Shown one piece after another: positions 21,831 through 33,784 of a stretch of 64,000 bases of DNA (the first letter of the stretch is position 1; every line of letters starts with the position of its first letter). The notes beneath the pieces were generated by a model. The model saw only the letters and a list, made by a program, of their open reading frames with translations. It made no database searches and had not been told where the DNA came from. Source of the stretch: Seiridium cupressi (Eukaryota > Ascomycota > Sordariomycetes > Amphisphaeriales > Sporocadaceae); NCBI GenBank assembly GCA_036674765.1, contig JARVKI010000005.1, positions 248,001 to 312,000 of the forward strand. Reading direction: 5' to 3'. The translations under genes were made by a program, and so were the position numbers.

Positions 21831-23846
21831 ATGCACCGCTCGCAGGAGAATAATGATGACGACATCGAAGCCATCAGACAAGACGTCGCTTCAAGTCAGG
21901 ATAAACATACAATTGAGGATCTAAACACCAAAGCCATGCTGTCTCAAGAGAGCGTGCAGCCAGTCGCTGTCTCAAGCCACGACAAGCCACGAAATACCGA
22001 CGATGAAAAGGACCCACCTCTGGAACCGGGTACCGACGAGGAGGATGGCAGCGAACAGACACAGTCAGGATTCGTATCCTCAGTCATACGCAAGGCCTCT
22101 TGGATACCCAAGCGGTGCCGTTATGACCCAGAGAACCCGTTTAAATTCTCATTGCCCATGAACATGTTGTTGGGCCTGGTTAGTGGTGATTGCCGAAAAG
22201 CAGGTCTCGCTGAACTAAGTCGTGTATATAGGCTGGAACTTTCACCGTAGCAAATCTTTACTATCCTCAGCCTGTGAGTTTCCAGAATAACACATCTGTT
22301 CTGAGATGTAAAATTTTTGGGTGATATTCACCCCATTTGACGGGCATGATGTTGACACTATGATATAGATTTTGAATATCCTGGCAAAAGAGTTCGACGT
22401 CAGCTTTGAGCGTGCTTCGACAGTAGCCACACTATCTCAAGCTGGCTACGCCGTGGGACTGTTGTTTCTCTGTCCACTTGGGGACAAAGTTCGGCGCAGA
22501 CCATTTGTGCTGTCCTTGATCTGGTTGACTGCTACTGTAGTAAGCTATATATGTCACACTTTCACAGGAGGGCTCGAGACTAAAGGGTCGCAGTGGCTAG
22601 GTTTATGTCTAACCAACAATTTCAATGCTTTCGTTGCTCTTTCGTTCATATGCGGTGTTGGGTAAGTGTGCATCTCGTTCTTATTTTGTTTATGCAGACT
22701 TTTTTCCCCTTGATTCACGCCCCTTCACCTGTCATTGCTCGAAAATGGTCTTCGAATGCTTATGGCTAACTATATGGTGTTCACTAGAACGGTAACGCCG
22801 CAACTCATGCTTCCCCTGGTGGGCGACTTGGCCCCTCCACACAAGCGTGCGGGTTCTCTGTCGATAGTTGTATCAGGGCTCGCTCTTGGCATGCTTATAG
22901 CAAGACTACTATCGGGCATCCTGGCGAACTTCACTTCATGGCGAAACATCTACTGGCTGGTAAGTCAACTACGGCCCGTCCGATAGACGTATACTGATAC
23001 TAGAGTGCACTTAAGGCTTTTGGTGCCCAGAACCTCATAGTTATTCTGCTCTTCTTCTTCTTGCCCGACTACCCTGCAAAAGATCCAGACCTGTCATACT
23101 TCCAACTCTTGTGGGATATTATCACGATGGTGGTGAAAGAACCCCTCCTTCTACAGGCCTGTCTACTCGGCTTCCTACTGAGCGCCGCATTCACCTCGTT
23201 CTGGACAACCTTGACATTTCTCCTCGCTTCACCACCTTACCTCTACTCGTCTCTCGAGATCAGTTTCTTCGCATTTATCGGTATAGCTGTAATCACGCTA
23301 GGCCCGCTATGGTCCCGACTGATAACAGACCGCTTTGTACCACTTTTCTCCGTTGTCCTTGGACTGTCGGTCGAATTTGTGGGGATAGTCATCGGTACCT
23401 TCATCGGAAATTGGACCGTCGCTGGCCCCATCGTTCAAGCAATCCTGATGGATACGGGTGCTAACTTCGCCCACACGGCTAATCGCACCAATGTCTACAG
23501 CCACCTCTCGCCAAAGAAGAGGAACAGAGTCAACACGGCCTACATGGTATTCAGCTTCGCCGGCCAGCTGACCGGCACTGCCGTCGGGAATCGACTCTAT
23601 GCGCAGGGCGGGTGGGTCTGGAGTGGCAGCTGTAACATCGCCTTCATCGGCTTCGGCATACTGCTATGCTTCTTGAGGGGCCCGAGGGAAACTGGTTGGG
23701 TGGGCTGGCATGGTGGCTGGAAGCTCCGGAGAGATCCTGTACCCAAAGAAGAAGACGACCCGACGCCTAACCAGCAGAGGTTGGTGGAAGAGGCTGGGTC
23801 TACGCCTGCAGTGGACGCATCAGTGAGGCAAGAGAAGAAAAGCTAG
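21831..23846 (+). CDS. MFS transporter (second, divergent)
   Basis: Six exons give 543 aa. Introns: 22179-22231, 22274-22368, 22540-22593 (54 nt, in frame), 22662-22787, 22960-23015. A polar N-terminal tail of about 110 residues precedes TM1 (LPMNMLLGL|AGTFTVANLYYPQP). The frame then shows LSQAGYAVGLLFLCPLGDKVRRRP (the MFS loop 2-3 signature GDKVRRR), TVTPQLMLPLVGDLAPPHKRAGSL, LLSGILANFTSWRNIYW, and FTSFWTTLTFLLASPPY. The tail is charged. The third intron reads through in frame, but removing it restores TATV|WLGLCLTNNF, continuous with the membrane segment. Probable role is efflux or uptake of a small organic compound; substrate unknown. Confidence 0.85.
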
Positions 23847-24992
23847 AGTTAGTATAACAAAAGCGTTCATCGTGGAACAGGCAACACCTGTGTCCGGGTG
23901 TCACAAACCCGTACCCGAATGTATCTACTGATATCATACATCCGCATTCTCTGAATATGTGTGGCTCGGCTCGGTGGACTTCCGCCGAATTTCTGGCAAT
24001 CTGCAGTATTTCTTCTCGAGCTAAGTGGGTGCCTGCAAATCATAGTCTGCCGGTCCAATTACGAACCGAGTGTCCGCTAAGTTCTGGACTGCATTAACGT
24101 ATCATCCATACATGCAGGACTAGTTTTTTCTTTGTATACTTGGACATGGGCTTCATCGCCGGCACGGCCCTGTTTAGGTTGCTGCACTTTCCGGACCTAT
24201 CAGCAGATAACACGTTCCAATCCTGCGCATTTTGAGATTCGATCACGTCATTAAATTGAATCCAGATGGAATTCCAGCTTTGTTCGGACGTTTGGATTGT
24301 TGGATTGTGCGGCCGGGATAGATGTGTATGGCAAGACGGCGGACTGTGTAGCGAAGAGCAGTCCATGCCAACAAGTCCTGGATTCTTGCAGAAAAGGGGA
24401 AAAGGAAAAGAAAAGGGAAATAGCGCTTCTTGAATGCTGAGCAACTGTCCAATCTACATAGTTGTCACTCTCCGGAGATAATAGTGCTCTTCTGCACAAA
24501 TTGGGTTTTAAGCGCTGGAAGTTCATGTGTCACGCCAAGAATAGAAACAATTATCCTCTTCTCAAACACAGGTTCTGGACCCATGTTGTTATATGGTACG
24601 AGCATATGGATTTTGGGAATTGGTTAAATTCTAGAGCTACCAGAAATCTAGGAGTCCAGGACCTTCAATCGGACCAAGGACAATCGGTCACAATTGTCAA
24701 TAAGTCTTAATAGCCTACCCAGCTGTGTTACTGGGGACTAACATTAATACGGGCTTGAAATTATATTTCAGAGTACAAATCAAGTATGTTTAACTCATTT
24801 TCATCTCAAAAAATTCGATTGGTCTTATTCCGTAGATATAGTCGACTCATCAATGTCGTCAAGGGCTGCTAATGCGAGCCCATCCTTTCTCAAGTACATG
24901 AACCCTAGTTCGCCCAAAGCAAATGTATATAAAATTTCATATCAAATCAACGCTTTATCTTTAATGTTCCATGCTGGCGGGTAAATGCCTCT
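23847..24992. other. Intergenic, convergent 3' ends
   Basis: This 1.15-kb spacer lies between the second MFS stop and the myo-inositol oxygenase stop. Short frames only; I see no gene, RNA or repeat. Confidence 0.45.
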
Positions 24993-26012
24993 TTACCACT
25001 CGATCACTGGGTTGGGGAAGTACTCGCTGATGAGCTCAAGGTAGTAAGGCTATAGTATGTGTTAGCAGTTGAGATCTTTTGAACTTTGGGATGGTGCGGT
25101 GTAACTAACCTTGAGCTTATCAGCGTCGGGGATGCCATCGCTCTTGCTATACAGATCGTAGGGGTTGAAAGCCTTGACGGCCTGCAACATCTGCTCATCA
25201 TGCTCGTCCATCAGCTCCCTGTAGGCGCCCTCCTTGTGCCATGGGTAGAAGGAGTGGTATCGGATCATCGCCAATGCCTCAGCGGGCAGGGTCGATTGAT
25301 TCTTGACGACATGGTAGAGGTATTCGTCGTGTCCCCATGACAGCATTATGTTGTCGAGACCGCAGCCCGGCTGATAGATACCATACTTGGTGCTGTAGAT
25401 AGGGTCATTGATATCGGGGTTGTCCTTGAACGAGCCGGGGTAGATGATGCGCTCATCGAAAGCACAGCCGACGGGGAAGGTGTCGCCGACAACGTCCCAC
25501 TGTCCCTGGGATCCATAGAAGTAGAGGAGCTTGCCCAGGTCGTGGATAAGACCAGTCAGTTGCATCCACCTGGGCTTGCCATCCTTGCGAATAGCCTCCG
25601 CCGACTGAAGAAGGTGCTGAATCTGAGACAGGCTGGTGTCCGGGTCGGAGTCGTCGATGAGGGTGTTCAATTTCTCCATGGCTTCCCAAATGGTCATGTG
25701 GTGCTTCTCCCTCAACTTGAAATCATTGCGAGCCTTGAGGTTGTAGGCGACGGTCTGCTTGGTGTGCTGTTCAATGTAGAAGTTCTTTACACGGTCGCAT
25801 GCGTCCTCATATTGTCTGAACTGTGTCTTGTCTTTCTCCGAGTCGAATGCTGACTTCTCATTGTAGGCCGCCTCCTTGGCTGCAGCGGCAGCGGCCGCAG
25901 CCTTCTTCTGGTCCTTCAGGACGTTGACAGCATCAATGTTGTCGGAGGTCTCCTCTAGCTTGTAACCATCACGGTTGGTGGTATCGTGGTCGACGAGAGC
26001 GCCTGGTGCCAT
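24993..26012 (-). CDS. Myo-inositol oxygenase
   Basis: Two exons with a 59-nt intron (25050-25109) near the 3' end give 319 aa. The enzyme oxidises myo-inositol with O2 at a di-iron centre to D-glucuronate in the cytosol. Ligand motifs are all present: KHHMTIWE (first His), GLIHDLGK (His157, Asp158), WGHDEYLY (His228), RYHSFYPWH (His253) and FNPYDLY (Asp286). The last exon gives PYYLELISEYFPNPVIEW, the conserved family C-terminus, which confirms the splice. The N-terminus has an extra alanine-rich segment (about residues 38-49). A Zn2Cys6 regulator lies directly upstream on the same strand and may control this gene. Confidence 0.93.
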
Positions 26013-26681
26013 TGTGTCTGATTTTTATTTATGTTCTTTGTTCGGTGTTTTCAAATAATTGATACGGTCAGAGAGATATTGTGTTGTAAGATGCAGGGTG
26101 TTTATGATTTGAATGTCGAATATACTTTGAAGCCCAGTTCCAAGGAAGGATATATACTAGGCCGCTGTCTTTTGGTGGAGACTGATGTAACTGAACTGCC
26201 ATCGGTTGCTTGGGTATACTGGGCGCCGCATATGGCGAAAATCGCCGATGGTTACCAGACTAGACACAGCGGCGCGATGCCTTGGTACAATAGTACCGAC
26301 CCAGACTAGGGCAAAACGCCCGATGATTACCCCATATGGAACCCGTGTGCAGCCATACACAGCAGAGTTTTCTGCACGCGCATTACGCCGTCCACTTATT
26401 AGACCTCATGCTACCTGGCTGTCCCTCCCCAGATCGCAGCTTGAGGGCAAGGTGGGCGGGGACGAATAACGTCAGTTGGGAGATCCCTGCTGTCCGCTGG
26501 GTTTTTAGATGGCGGCTCAATACCCTGACTGGCTGGACACTCCGACGCAGTCTCACGCATCGCCTATTACCAAGCTACCCCAAGCAGCTGTTGGCGAGCT
26601 CGATCTCTCGAGCGTAGTAATATTTCCCCAACGATCACTCAGGGAAAGAGTTACAATCGGTCCAGATCATGATGAGCATTA
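26013..26681. promoter_or_regulatory. Promoter region of myo-inositol oxygenase
   Basis: This 669-bp spacer lies between the stop of the upstream regulator gene and the oxygenase start. No coding frame is credible. It must hold the oxygenase promoter. Confidence 0.4.
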
Positions 26682-28835
26682 CTAACCAGCTTCGTCGTTT
26701 GCTATCCAACCCCACACCCTCATGAGCTGCTGTTGTATCGCCTTTGTCGGTCGTGCATGATTTGTTTCAGTTTTGCCGAGGACGTTCAACATCGCTTCTT
26801 GATCCGATCTTTCCTCAAATTGGTCACCAACTTGGAGAGGTTAGCCAATGCGCGTCTTACCGTTATCTTCAGTACTTACACATCGCAATGCCCATGGACG
26901 CTGTAAACAGAGCCGGGGGTGTCCATTGATTGCACGTCCCAATCCCGCATATCTGCCGCACGAGACGATCGACTCGATTCTAAGCTACAGTCAGCCTGAG
27001 TTTTGCTAGATGCTACGGATCTCTTACCGCTATGGCCTTGACCGCAGCGCTCCTTTTGGTCCCTACCCGCGGGATTGAAGGATCAAACTGGACTAGAAAT
27101 AACTGTGCCAAAATATGGTGTTGCACGCCGATAACTGTAGGACCATCTGGTTAGCAGCGTCCCTGACAGGTCACACCACGTTTCAAACTCACCGTGACAG
27201 CTTGAATGGTACCAAATTTGTGGGAACGCGTCTGGAGCTACCCGTTCTTTAAAGAAGAACGGCTCAAATGATGGCGGGCGCGTCTCATCCCATCGTGCGC
27301 ATTGTTCGTTTAGATACGTCCAACGCGAACTTGGTTGAGCGACTTCCGCAAAACAAAAGTTTAGGACATCTGCAAGATTAACAACGGCGCGATTAGACCA
27401 TGTATAGTCATCAGTGGGCTCGAAGGACCTGTCAACGATGAAATGATCCAGGCCCATCTTCACAGGCGCTTGTGTGCTCATGGCACTATAAATTTCCTGG
27501 CGCAAACCAACCCAATACGACGCCGCGCTCAAACTGCCGGGGAGCATTATCTGATCCCCAACATTGACGAATGCATGTATTCCCAGGAGATGGCCGTGAT
27601 TGTCTTGCCCTGAGCTCGCTATCGTCCCCATTCAGCATCGTATGGCTCCACAAGATATTAGGAAACTTACCATCCATTTCCTCAAGCATTCTCAGGATAA
27701 TAGTAGCAGCGAACAGGTTCTCATCTGAAACGGTATATGACATGTTTAACATTGGTATGAGGTAACCTAAACATTCGTCGTGGTATATGTTCGAGGCCAG
27801 TGCGTCATAGTCGCTGGTCTGGCTCAGATGTCTGGCAGCAATAGCGAAGATGGCCTTGAGCAATGTCGGACACATGGTAGCGCGGTGTGGCACGACCAGC
27901 TCAAAGTTTCGCAACGGATCACATAGATCTAGCTAAAGTTTCATGTTAGATGAAGTTACACCTGAGTAATAAATGTACGTACACAAACCGCCAACCTTTG
28001 AACATAGTGGCGGAATAAGTGTGCTTCAGTCTCATTCATCAACGAGAAAGCGTCATTCAAGGAGAGATGTGATAGGCTACCAACACTCCTAGTTGGAGTT
28101 GGGAGTTGGGCGACATGGGGATGCGACTGTTGCCTCCTGGATGCGGGGCTATCGGAGACGTCTCTATCAAAGCAACTGTCGAGTGTTCCCTCAACAGGAG
28201 CTGAGTGCGACTTTGCCTTTGCGTGGGTCCGTGACGAGGCGAGGACGTGCCGCTTCTCCCTGGGCGACTCACTCGCAGTAGGGTAAAAGCGTGCTCCATT
28301 TTGTACGTGGCCAACTGATCTCTCTGAGTTGTCACCCCTACTAGAAGTGGGAGACCCGATAGAGTCACCTTGCCGGACTGATACTGTCTCAGGGGGGCTA
28401 CCATGGACTAATGACGCTGTCTCGTCAATGTACGTTACTGCAGTAGGTGTAAGCAGGGCCAGAGCGACGGCGGGGACGTCGATAAGGCTTACGGCGCTTT
28501 GGCGTCTTGAGCCACCTCTGGTTTTTCTTGAACGAGTCTATAGAGTCGTGTTTAGCCTACGTATCTTCGCGTTAGAGGCTCGGGCATAGTATCGTACCTT
28601 TGGCCGACTTGAACTTGAAGGCAAGCTTACACTCCCGGTCCGAGTTCAGGCACCGAGAGCACTTCGGCGTTAGCCGGTCACACTTCAAATGATTCTCCCG
28701 GCACGGAAGACTGACAGCGCCGGAGAAAGACAAGTCAGCAAGAGAAACACTCCACTAAACAGAGTTGAACGGAACGGAATAGAGACAGTCGTACCATGGC
28801 GTGGCCAGGAGCTCCGCTTTCCCTGGTGAGGGCAT
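26682..28835 (-). CDS. Zn2Cys6 fungal transcription factor (ARCA-like)
   Basis: Nine exons give 562 aa. Introns: 28711-28794, 28538-28597, 28438-28492, 27933-27982, 27610-27670, 27135-27192, 26980-27027, 26831-26879. The binuclear zinc cluster is perfect at residues 14-39: spacing C-x2-C-x6-C-x6-C-x2-C-x6-C, split by intron 1 inside the first cysteine codon. It is followed by SFKKNQRWLKTPKR|LTYIDETASL, the linker typical of ARCA-like factors. Next come a Ser-rich spacer and the fungal-specific domain starting HYVQRLAVCLDLCDPLRNFE. Start ATG 28835 was chosen because only its frame rebuilds CLPC across intron 1. It acts in the nucleus. Its target may be the adjacent inositol oxygenase; that is inference. 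Confidence 0.85.
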
Positions 28836-29445
28836 TCGCGTTATCGTTCGATGAGGATGCCGGCACTGGACGCCGCGAATATTTGCTTCTTTCCATGGAT
28901 TCTGAGTCCGGGGATGTTGGTATTAGAAATGATCTTCCAGAGATGGGCAAAACGGCCGAGTGAGTCTGGGCGCAGCGGCAGAGCGGCAGGGGGCCCAAAG
29001 CTAGAGAGCAGAAAGATCTGCTCGGCTCGTGAGCCAACGTCATGGGACCTGGAGCGCGGGGAAAGCAGAGGCATATTGGCAAATGGCAGCACGAGAAACT
29101 CCAATTGCGCCCATCCAATCTACTGCAGTTCCCCCGCAAAACTCCACTAACGGGGCATGCCAAGGCTCGTTCCCCGGTTCCTCTCACAGGGCATGAGACT
29201 CGCGATACCCACCACTATAGCGAAAGAGGAATAAAGCACACTCTGGTTGCCCCTAGACAGCCGTGTAAGTAGATTGTCCATGACGGCCTTGGTGCCATAT
29301 CCAGACCTGAGCTCCGCCGCTTTAAACCTGAGCGTAAGAGGGGTCAGGCCTAAGCTTGGTCCGCGCTAAGCCTGGGTAGGTATTTATTGCTTTATGGATA
29401 AGCCCAGACTATGTAATACTTGGCTTTATCATATCAATTCAATGC
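28836..29445. other. Intergenic, promoter of the Zn2Cys6 gene
   Basis: This 610-bp region upstream of the regulator contains overlapping unsupported frames but no recognised element. Confidence 0.4.
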
Positions 29446-29451
29446 AAAAAA
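29446..29451 (-). terminator. Pol III oligo-T terminator
   Basis: A run of six T on the minus strand starts 12 nt after the 3' end of the tRNA-like gene, the normal signal for RNA polymerase III release. Confidence 0.6.
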
Positions 29452-29462
29452 GGCTTTCTCGA

Positions 29463-29565
29463 TGCCGAACCTGGGACTTGAACCCAAACCCTCCGCGTCC
29501 CTGAAGGTCCCTTCCAAAGGAAAGGTTGTCACCCACGGATATGCTGCCAGTTACACCAATCCAGC
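29463..29565 (-). tRNA. tRNA-like gene with ~31-nt insertion, anticodon unassigned
   Basis: A 103-nt sequence folds as a tRNA with an enlarged anticodon arm. The acceptor stem pairs GCTGGAT with GTTCGGC (seven pairs, some G-U), discriminator A. The D arm GTGT..GCAT has A14, G18, G19 and A21. The T arm is TTGGG-TTCAAGT-CCCAG. The A box (TGGTGTAACTGG) and B box (GGTTCAAGTCC) are perfect, and a T6 terminator follows. A possible anticodon stem TCCGT/GCGGA encloses 38 nt instead of 7, which include a strong 7-bp hairpin CCTTTCC-TTT-GGAAGGG. With the standard intron position, base 33 would be G rather than the near-universal U, so I cannot name the amino acid. It could be a real tRNA with an unusual intron or a decayed copy still transcribed. 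Confidence 0.55.
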
Positions 29566-30425
29566 TTACCAACGGAATAATAAATGAAATTCATAAGCAG
29601 TGTCAGCAACGCTGAATGCGAAAGTTACTGACAACTAACGCACTGCATGATATGTGACGGCTGGCGCTAGTGTCGGCGCGCACTTGCGAACCAGTATTTA
29701 GCGTGCTTGCAGCTGCCTGAAAGCTGGTAGGCCAAGCTCTTGAGATTCTTTCTGGAGCTACCCGTTACTTACTGTAGGCAAAGTCCTAATCTGTGGCCCG
29801 GACCGTGACATGATAGACTACCTCTAACAAGCTTCTAGATACGTTTACCTGATTTTTACGATTATTCGTTCTATAAATAAGTCTAACTACTCGGGGCAGC
29901 TAGGTTGCATAACTGATAATTGACTGAGCCGAGCCTGAGTAAAAGCGGCATTAAGTCGTAGTCCGATTTGGCGGAAAAAAGTGCGCATGGACACCTGCTT
30001 ACCCCCGGAATTCCCACGGCGAGAGACATGCCGGTACTGGCTGCGACTTGGAAACCCTCACTTGGGTTCCCGAGAATTTACCAAGGCCGATGGATTGATC
30101 CTGTACAGACGCGCGCTGGAGCGTGAGGGCGGCAAAGGAACGCTCAACGTCTCGAGTCAGGGACAGCTGAGGCCCCGCACAGCACGCACAAAACATCCCT
30201 ACAACACCAACGCCGCCATGTGGAGACTAACACTGGGCCACACTTCGCGAGAATTTTCGAATCTAGAGTTCCTTCGCTTCCTGCGAGAAACGCCAATCAC
30301 CCGGAAGTGCAATCAAGGCAATTGGATACGAAGGTTACCAGCAGCTTGGATCTCCACTAGCCGCTAGCCACTGCCCTGCATCTGTCTCGTCTGATCTCCC
30401 ATCCCGTACCCCGGTTTCACTAGAC
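29566..30425. promoter_or_regulatory. Upstream region of the maltose-permease-like gene
   Basis: This 860-bp spacer lies between the tRNA-like gene and the permease start. A frame at 29981-30367 has no protein-like features and was not accepted. Confidence 0.4.
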
Positions 30426-32557
30426 ATGGCGTCCGCTGAAGACCATGCTGGAAACGAGGATACCATTGCCCAGGGGCCACCACCGCCTGTGTACCCACCA
30501 GCGTCGCAGGAAGATGGAGAGGCCAAGCAAATGAGAGACCTTATCCACGATGCGAAACAAGCCACTGAAAAGGAGCACAATATGACCCTGTGGCAGGGCA
30601 TCCGGCTCTATCCAAAGGCCATTGGCTGGAGTGTTCTGATATCCACCTGCATCTGTATGGAGGGGTACGACGTCTCCCTAGTCAACAACTTCTACGCCTT
30701 TGAGCAGTTCAACAGAAAGTATGGAGAGCAACTGCCTGACGGCACGTGGCAGGTACCTGCTCGCTGGCAGGCAGGTCTGAGCAATGGTGCTACGGTGGGC
30801 GAGATCATTGGCTTGTTGATCAATGGCTGGGTATCTGAGCGTTTCGGTTATCGATACACCGTCATGGGCTGTTTGGTTCTCATTATCGCCTTCACAGCAA
30901 TCTTCTTCACTGCACAAGATGTCATCGCACTCCAGATTGCCGAAATTCTCTGTGGTATTCCCTGGGGTGTGTTTCAAACACTTACCATCACATATGCCGC
31001 GGAGGTCTGCCCGGTGGCTCTCCGAGGATACCTGGTGAGCAGAATCCGGTGATTGGCCATTAGTACAATTTCTAACGGGATCACTAGACCACTTATATCA
31101 ACTTCTGCTGGGGAATTGGTCAGGAAATTGGCATTGGCGTTATCATGGGAAACCTGTGGCGGACGGATGAATGGGCATACCGGATTGTAATTCTCAACAG
31201 ACCCTTTGACCTCGTACATGGCTAACACTCTAGTAGCCATATGCTATACAGTGGATGTGGCCAGCTCCTCTACTTGTGGGAATCTATCTTGCACCCGAGA
31301 GTCCATGGTGGCTTGTCCGAAGAGAGAAGCTCGAGGACGCCAAACGGTCCCTGCTCCGCCTGACAAGCTTAGAGAAAGAAACCAAGTTCGATGCTGATGA
31401 AACGATTGCCATGATGGTTCACACGACTGCCCTCGAGCAAAAGGTTCGAATTCCAATTGCAAGTATTATTATCATCTAAGCTAATGGAGAAACTAGATCA
31501 CCAGGGGAGCGAGCTATCTTGATTGCTTCAGGGGAACCGATCTGCGTCGAACAGAGGTAGGTTGCGTTCTCCGCAGGGTCTATGCGATCAGGCTAACACC
31601 ATGTAGATCGTTTGCATGGTTTGGGCAATTCAAAACCTCAGTGGCAACTCCTTTTCCAATTACTCAACGTTAGTGTACCCCGATGCATGTCTGAAGAATA
31701 ATGCTCAATCTGAGAATCCCAGGTATTTCTTGGAACAAGCTGGCTTGGACTCCAGCAAAGCCTATGCATTCGCATTAGGTCAATACGCCATCAATTGTGT
31801 CGGTGTCTTCGGCGCATGGGGACTTATGAAATTAGGAGTCGGCCGACGGTATATGGACATCACTTATGCGTGTACAAGACGTACATACTAATACTGTTTC
31901 GCAGGTCATTGTATCTATATGGTCTTGTGGCATTATTTTTCATGCTGCTTATCCTCGGCTTTCTAGGTCTAGTGCCAGACCGGACGACGGCATCTTTGGC
32001 AACGGGAGCAATCATGTTGGTATGGGCTCTGTGCTACCAGCTTACTGTCGGAACTGTCTGCTACTCACTGGTGTCGGAGATCTCAACGCGCCGGCTCCAG
32101 ATCAAAACTGTTGTCCTCGGTCGCATTCTTTAGTAGGTGCAGGCTCCTAGGCTCAACGCTCCATGCTAACTCTGACAGTAACATTGTCGCCATTGTCTGC
32201 GGAGTTCTCACTCCCTATATGCTTAATCCAGGAGCTTGGAACTGGGGTAATTACACGGGATTCTTCTGGGTAAGAAAGACGGCCGACACAATACCATCCC
32301 ATGAAGAATTGCTAACATTGATTATCTAGGCTGGCATCTGCTTCTTGTGTATTATTTACACATACTTCCGTGTCCCTGAGCCCTCTGGCCGTACCTTCGC
32401 GGAACTTGATCTTCTCTTTGAACGGCGCATCGGAGCCAGAAAGTTTGCCTCCACCAAGGTCGATGTGTTCGATGAGATCGTAGATCCAGGGTTGGCTGAG
32501 AAATATCGCGATCAGATCGCCATTACTCACCTGGAGAAAGATTTGAAGCTGCATTGA
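30426..32557 (+). CDS. MFS sugar transporter, alpha-glucoside/maltose permease type
   Basis: Eight exons give 587 aa. Introns: 31035-31087, 31187-31236, 31444-31496, 31557-31606, 31849-31904, 32133-32178, 32270-32329. It is a 12-TM proton symporter of the sugar-porter family in the plasma membrane. Marks are GYDVSLVNNFYAFEQF after TM1 (MAL-type GYDTSL), the loop NGWVSERFGYRYT, GVFQTLTITYAAEVCPVALRGYL, the PESPWWLVRR signature (sugar porters usually PESPRWL), and the C-terminal PEPSGRTFAELDLLFERRI. All seven introns join in frame and rebuild TM segments. Substrate is most likely a disaccharide such as maltose; this rests on family likeness only. Confidence 0.88.
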
Positions 32558-32860
32558 AGATGCCAGTGAGTGAATTATATACTTACATCAGTACTATGTA
32601 TTAGAATGCGAAGTAAGTTTCTTATGATTATATACTTGAATATAGAAACCATGTCAAGAGCATACTAACGCTGCAGTTAGAAAGCACATGCGTGCAGTAT
32701 AAATATAACTAAATTTACTAAACCACTACCATTGAGGTAGTTCCGTGCGCCTGTCATTTCTTCCTCGACGTCTAAAATGGACTTGGAAGTCGACTACCAC
32801 AATGTCTATAATGCCAGAGCGTAGTCGGGCAGTCGAAAAACCTTCCGCTATAAGTGACTT
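32558..32860. other. Intergenic, convergent 3' ends
   Basis: This 303-bp spacer between the permease and acetyltransferase stops shows nothing notable. Confidence 0.4.
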
Positions 32861-33784
32861 TCATACCACACACCACCCCTCCTCTTCGGCCTCAGCGATC
32901 TTATCCCTTTCTCTCTGCTCCCGACTGGGGTCTGCAAGCGGACGCAGTACGTTTAGCTTCACGTGTCCGAATTCCCGAAAGCCTAATGAGTTGAACAGAC
33001 CCGAGCTCGAATTCACTGCTGTGAGAGTCGCAACATTATAGCCAAGCGAAGCAGCTTTACACATTGCATACTCGGTCAGAGCTCGGCCAATTCCTCGCCT
33101 TCTCGCTTCTGGTCGTACATTGATCGCATGAATTGATGCCACGCCTGCGAAGCAGTGGATATAGCCAGTCCCGACTTGATCTCCGTCCATGCTCGCAATG
33201 AACATACTGAACTGATTACGATGCAGGGAATTAAGCATCGAGCCGTAGATGCGAATCCACGGAGCAACATCCACCTGTGTGGCTTGACGAGTCCATGTCC
33301 GGGTCCAGGCCTTGACGCCCGAAACATCGACATCTGAGATGGTTAGACCGTTAGGTAGGTGAACACCAGTTCGCGCGAAGAGCTGGCTCAAGTCCACGGC
33401 CATAGTCGGTGCCTCTTCATCCACGACAAAGTCCTTCCTCTGGAGGAAGTACTCGAGCCGCTTCTGATCACCCGGGCCGGTGACCCAGCTGAAGCTTCTG
33501 TTTTGTAACGAATGCATGACTATATCCAGCGCTGCGGGGATGTGCTCATCGGGCACATCCTGATGCTCGAGACCGTTGTGGGCCTCGGATCCCTGCGGTG
33601 CGTTGTACCATTGAATGTACCAGCTGTCGCCACCAAAGTACTGCGGATGGGCTCCCAAAGCGGTGCTGACGTGCTTGGTGAGCTCGAATTTGTTCTTGAC
33701 GTATAGCCGCTGTAGCTGCTCCTTCGTGAGCTCTGCCAGGCGCGGGTACTCGGACGGTAGCGCCCCCGTAGCTGAAGTAGCCAT
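32861..33784 (-). CDS. GNAT-family acetyltransferase
   Basis: Intronless, 307 aa. GNAT enzymes transfer acetyl from acetyl-CoA to an amine. The acetyl-CoA loop is VRPEARRRGIGRALTEYA (motif A, R-x-x-G-x-G/A variant RRRGIG) in the C-terminal half, preceded by GTGYIHCFAGVASIHAINV and followed by NSSSGLFNSLGFREFG. The first half (about 150 residues) is a less conserved, possibly GNAT-like domain, so a double-GNAT layout is possible. ATG 33784 (MATSATGALPSEYPRL) is preferred; an in-frame upstream ATG at 33832 would add 16 residues. Substrate unknown. Confidence 0.8.
   Translation of the reverse strand: MATSATGALPSEYPRLAELTKEQLQRLYVKNKFELTKHVSTALGAHPQYFGGDSWYIQWYNAPQGSEAHNGLEHQDVPDEHIPAALDIVMHSLQNRSFSWVTGPGDQKRLEYFLQRKDFVVDEEAPTMAVDLSQLFARTGVHLPNGLTISDVDVSGVKAWTRTWTRQATQVDVAPWIRIYGSMLNSLHRNQFSMFIASMDGDQVGTGYIHCFAGVASIHAINVRPEARRRGIGRALTEYAMCKAASLGYNVATLTAVNSSSGLFNSLGFREFGHVKLNVLRPLADPSREQRERDKIAEAEEEGWCVV

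Noticed and set aside
24100..24530. Overlapping minus-strand frames in the convergent spacer
   Set aside because: Three frames open at once over low-complexity AG/CT sequence; none looks like protein.
28057..28404. Separate 115-codon frame starting MVAPLRQYQSGK inside the regulator gene
   Set aside because: Wrong frame; the Ser-rich linker continuous with LTYIDETASL is the coding frame.
29981..30367. 128-codon plus-strand frame before the maltose-permease gene
   Set aside because: Arg/Thr-rich low-quality frame without protein-like features.
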